Below, one piece after another: positions 17,882 to 20,174 of a stretch of 20,174 nt of DNA. The stretch's first letter is position 1. Every line of letters starts with the position of its first letter. The DNA comes from Rhodospirillaceae bacterium (GTDB taxonomy: Bacteria; Pseudomonadota; Alphaproteobacteria; MPNO01; UBA2964): assembly GCA_002712335.1 (NCBI GenBank), contig PATI01000027.1:4798-24971 (forward strand), written 5' to 3'. Both the position numbers and the translations under genes were made by a program. Under the pieces are notes generated by a model, which saw only the letters and a list, made by a program, of their open reading frames with translations, had not been told where the DNA came from and searched no databases.

Positions 17882-19026
17882 AAATTGCAATGTCAAGGAA
17901 TTCATCCATGACATTTGGGCAAAAATTTTGGCAGATTAACTGGCTATTGATAGCCCTCCTTGTGGTTTTAGCTTTCATTGGTTGTGCGATGCTTTACTCG
18001 GCGGGTGATGCAAGTTGGGATCCTTGGGCTAAACGTCATCTTATTCGATTTGGCGTGGTGCTCTTACTGATGATAATTGTGGCCATTATAGATATAAGAA
18101 TTTGGCTACGTCATGCATATACTTTGTATTTTATAATTTTAGCACTTCTAATTGCGGTTGAAGTTATTGGGGTTATTAGCGGGGGGGCGCAGCGTTGGGT
18201 AAATCTTGGAATTGTTCAATTACAACCTTCAGAAATAATGAAGATCTCCTTGGTTTTAGCTTTAGCAAAGTTTTTTCACAGCGCATCTTTAGAGGAAATT
18301 GGGCGTCCGAGACTTTTAATTGTTCCCCTTCTTCTTGTATCAGCACCAGTGATTTTGGTATTAAGACAACCGGATTTAGGGACGGCAATAATACTAATAA
18401 TGACAGCCGGCGTAATATTTTTTCTAGCTGGTGTACGTGCTTGGAAGTTCGGGGTATTGATGGGGACAATTTTGGTATCGCTTCCATTTGCATGGGCGAT
18501 GCTGCACTCCTATCAAAAAAATAGAATTCTCACTTTTCTTGACCCGGAGAGTGATCCCCTTGGTTCCGGTTATCATATTATGCAATCCAAGATTGCACTT
18601 GGTTCAGGCGGTGTCTTTGGCAAGGGATACCTTGAAGGGACTCAAAGCCATTTAAAATTTTTACCTGAGAAACAGACTGATTTCATATTTACCATGTTGG
18701 CCGAGGAATTTGGAATGATTGGCGGCCTGTTGTTGTTATTGGTTTATACATTAATTCTCATTTATTGTTTTGCCATAGCCCTGAGGGTGCATAACCAATT
18801 TGGTCGTTTAGTAACCCTAGGAATTGGTGGTACATTTTTTTTCTATATTTTTATTAATATAGCCATGGTTATGGGCTTATTACCGGTCGTTGGTATTCCA
18901 TTACCCATGGTGTCCTATGGTGGAACGGCGATGTTATCGATTCTAATTGGCTTCGGTTTTATAATTTGTTCGTATGTTCATCGAGATATTAGGGTAGGGC
19001 GTCATGGAAATGCCAATCTCGATTAG
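17878..19026 (+). CDS. rodA: SEDS peptidoglycan glycosyltransferase RodA
   Basis: The 382-residue polytopic protein belongs to the SEDS family, which polymerises lipid II in partnership with PBP2. About ten hydrophobic segments are visible. Family signatures include GGAQRWVNLGIVQLQPSEIMK, RQPDLGTAIIL, the large periplasmic loop with GSGGVFGKGYLEGTQ and KFLPEKQTDFIFTMLAEEFG (catalytic Asp in the QTDFIF context), and GIPLPMVSYGGTAML. The start ATG overlaps the mrdA stop (ATGA), coupling the two partners. An internal Met four codons in (17890) could also serve. It ends the five-gene elongasome block, and the next gene lies on the opposite strand. Confidence 0.96.
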   Translation: MKIAMSRNSSMTFGQKFWQINWLLIALLVVLAFIGCAMLYSAGDASWDPWAKRHLIRFGVVLLLMIIVAIIDIRIWLRHAYTLYFIILALLIAVEVIGVISGGAQRWVNLGIVQLQPSEIMKISLVLALAKFFHSASLEEIGRPRLLIVPLLLVSAPVILVLRQPDLGTAIILIMTAGVIFFLAGVRAWKFGVLMGTILVSLPFAWAMLHSYQKNRILTFLDPESDPLGSGYHIMQSKIALGSGGVFGKGYLEGTQSHLKFLPEKQTDFIFTMLAEEFGMIGGLLLLLVYTLILIYCFAIALRVHNQFGRLVTLGIGGTFFFYIFINIAMVMGLLPVVGIPLPMVSYGGTAMLSILIGFGFIICSYVHRDIRVGRHGNANLD

Positions 19027-19028
19027 TA

Positions 19029-19042
19029 TATAAAATTTTATA
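19029..19042. terminator. AT-only palindrome between convergent rodA and cupin genes
   Basis: TATAAAATTTTATA is a perfect 14-bp palindrome starting two bases after the rodA stop, in the 39-bp convergent gap. An A run and a T run make it symmetrical on both strands, but with no G-C pairs and no loop it is only a weak shared terminator candidate. Confidence 0.25.
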
Positions 19043-19065
19043 CTTTGTGCTTGAGGTGCGCAGAT

Positions 19066-19593
19066 CTATTTTGTTGACGCCCCTGGTATTTCGACATCTG
19101 AAACATCGGCGCCGTCATTTCGTAACTCTTCCACTAAATTAGGAGGCCAAAATAGTTTAGCCCCTCCGTGCCCGGCATTTATTGTCATTAACCAGCCAGT
19201 CTCTTCTCCGACTACTTGGGCTCCATGCATTTCGTTTGGTGGAAGCGAAATAATATCAAAGGGTTTTAAAATTATCTCCTGTTCTGAATTAATGCCTAAC
19301 GTCACCCGCCATGTGCCTTGCATCACTATAAATGCTTCAGGCGTTTGGTGCCCATGAGTAGCAAGACCTTTTCCTGGCTCTACTTTTAAATAGGTAATGT
19401 TAAATTCTTTCACATTATCGAGGGGAGTTATTTCACCCTTTTGTTCAGCGGGTCTGCCTAAAACAGCATACCGTTTTCGCTCAAATCGCTCCAACATCAT
19501 GTCTATAGGCCTGTAGGACGATTCTCGCTTTTCGATATCTTCAAAACGCAATACATATTTTTCAATGTCACAAGTACTGTGTTTTGCACCCAT
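19066..19593 (-). CDS. Cupin-domain protein of unknown function
   Basis: The 175-residue protein has one small beta-barrel cupin domain in its second half. Motif 1 appears as PGKGLATHGHQTPEAFIVMQGTWRVTLG, with two His and one Glu in metal-ligand positions. Motif 2 appears as PPNEMHGAQVVGEETGWLMTINAG with a further His, consistent with a metal-binding cupin. The N-terminal half (about 1-60) is charged and not recognised. The strong AAGGAGGA site selects the ATG at 19593 over one seven codons upstream (19614). Possible roles range from dioxygenase to sugar- or amino-acid-derivative binding; none can be assigned. It is divergent from a RidA-family gene, which hints at small-molecule catabolism or detoxification. 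Confidence 0.85.
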   Translation of the reverse strand: MGAKHSTCDIEKYVLRFEDIEKRESSYRPIDMMLERFERKRYAVLGRPAEQKGEITPLDNVKEFNITYLKVEPGKGLATHGHQTPEAFIVMQGTWRVTLGINSEQEIILKPFDIISLPPNEMHGAQVVGEETGWLMTINAGHGGAKLFWPPNLVEELRNDGADVSDVEIPGASTK

Positions 19594-19650
19594 TATATTT
19601 GTCCTCCTTGGCAATAGCTGGGATCGGTTTCTAGAAGGAAATTTTCTAAC

Positions 19651-19664
19651 ATGGTGTCCACCAT
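19651..19664. promoter_or_regulatory. Perfect inverted repeat between divergent cupin and RidA genes
   Basis: ATGGTGTCCACCAT consists of ATGGTG and its exact complement CACCAT around a 2-nt centre. It sits about 58 bp upstream of the cupin start in the divergent intergenic region. The TGGT-N4-ACCA core resembles operators of GntR/FadR-type regulators (TNGT-N3-ACNA class), although the spacer is one base longer. No regulator gene is visible in the window. The rest of the 19594-19872 gap is AT-rich, with no gene I can support. Confidence 0.4.
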
Positions 19665-19872
19665 CAAGGAATACTTTTCATTTTGTAATATGTTATATTT
19701 GGTACACTATCGTGGTTCCATCTTACAATGGCAAAATCGGAAGGTTATAGGTAGAGTTTTTGAATATTGTTAAATTAATTCTATCTATTTCGTGGTTTCC
19801 AATTTACCAAAAATTTTATAGAACCGGTCCAAAAAAATTAAATTTTTTTAAAAACAAACTAGGTGCTGTGTC

Positions 19873-20174
19873 ATGGTACATAAACGTAATAATCCAAAAT
19901 CTGTTTCTATTCCTCAAAATTATTATCAGTCCGTTGAAGTAGAGGAGGGGGCTAGGTTTATTTTTGTCGCTGGTCAAACTGGGGTTGCGCTTGATGGCTC
20001 TGTCGCAGATGGGATAGAGGAACAGTCGAAACAAGCGTTTTCAAACATGGTTAATATCCTTTCAGCATCCGGATACGGACTTGAAGACGTGGTATTCATG
20101 AAAACATTCTTGGTAAGCCGTCAAGATCGTGAAAAGTACCAAAAGGTCCGTGCGAGCATCTGGGGTGATAATAA
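19873..20174 (+). CDS. RidA/YjgF-family protein, 3' end cut by window edge
   Basis: One hundred codons are visible from the ATG at 19873, open to the window end. The N-terminal NYYQSVEVEEGARFIFVAGQTGVALDGSVADGIEEQSKQAFSNM pattern, with GQTG and the QSKQAF helix, then VVFMKTFLV, matches the RidA/YER057c/UK114 fold. These are typically trimeric proteins of about 115-135 residues; some deaminate reactive enamine/imine intermediates and others act in catabolic pathways. The usual C-terminal segment holding the active-site arginine and glutamate lies beyond the edge, so deaminase activity cannot be judged. An AGGTG at 19861-19865 is a fair ribosome-binding site. It is divergent from the cupin gene, with a shared dyad between them. 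Confidence 0.85.
   Translation, partial: MVHKRNNPKSVSIPQNYYQSVEVEEGARFIFVAGQTGVALDGSVADGIEEQSKQAFSNMVNILSASGYGLEDVVFMKTFLVSRQDREKYQKVRASIWGDN

Noticed and set aside
19760..19942. 60-residue AT-rich open frame upstream of and overlapping the RidA gene
   Set aside because: It overlaps the clear RidA reading frame, has a non-ATG start and shows low-complexity composition expected of AT-rich intergenic DNA.

Overview
The window is visibly AT-rich chromosomal DNA from an alphaproteobacterium. The evidence is the family flavour of the proteins and the linkage of mrp, hflKC, a DUF2065 gene, an HtrA protease, serB and miaA to ilvB-ilvN-ilvC-leuA and mreBCD-mrdA-rodA. The lineage below class is inference; a marine Rhodospirillales-like relative would fit. 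I see no transposase, integrase, phage gene, CRISPR array, tRNA or rRNA. Nearly every gene is a housekeeping gene with intact family motifs.

Layout, left to right. (1) 1-1790, minus strand: an Mrp/ApbC Fe-S carrier ATPase followed directly by an MBL-fold hydrolase that runs off the left edge. (2) 1933-5866, plus strand: hflK, hflC, a small DUF2065 membrane protein and a DegP/HtrA protease, an envelope quality-control group. (3) 5897-6796, minus strand: serB, convergent with the protease gene. (4) 6933-7874, plus strand: miaA, divergent from serB. (5) 8023-13450, plus strand: branched-chain amino acid synthesis, with ilvB and ilvN (acetohydroxyacid synthase), ilvC (ketol-acid reductoisomerase) and leuA (2-isopropylmalate synthase). 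(6) 13485-19026, plus strand: the complete rod-shape/elongasome set mreB-mreC-mreD-mrdA-rodA, with stop/start overlaps at mreC/mreD and mrdA/rodA. (7) 19066-19593, minus strand: a cupin protein, divergent from a RidA-family gene cut by the right edge.

Functionally, ilvB to leuA supply the valine, isoleucine and leucine branches. The Mre-RodA-PBP2 block is the peptidoglycan-elongation machine and starts only 34 bp after leuA, so transcription through leuA could feed it. HflKC and the HtrA protease act on envelope protein turnover.

No obviously novel protein system stands out. The most interesting unexplained structure is in the non-coding leaders of the branched-chain genes. The 420-bp ilvC-leuA gap ends in two strong interleaved stems (7 bp and 9 bp, arranged A-B-A'-B') with a third competing G-rich segment, which looks like an RNA switch or attenuator without a leucine-rich leader peptide. 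The miaA-ilvB gap has a 42-nt dyad followed by a Val/Leu-rich codon run that reads in frame into ilvB. Secondary points are a Glu in place of the usual metal-binding Asp in the IlvB diphosphate motif and a perfect TGGT-N4-ACCA dyad between the divergent cupin and RidA genes.
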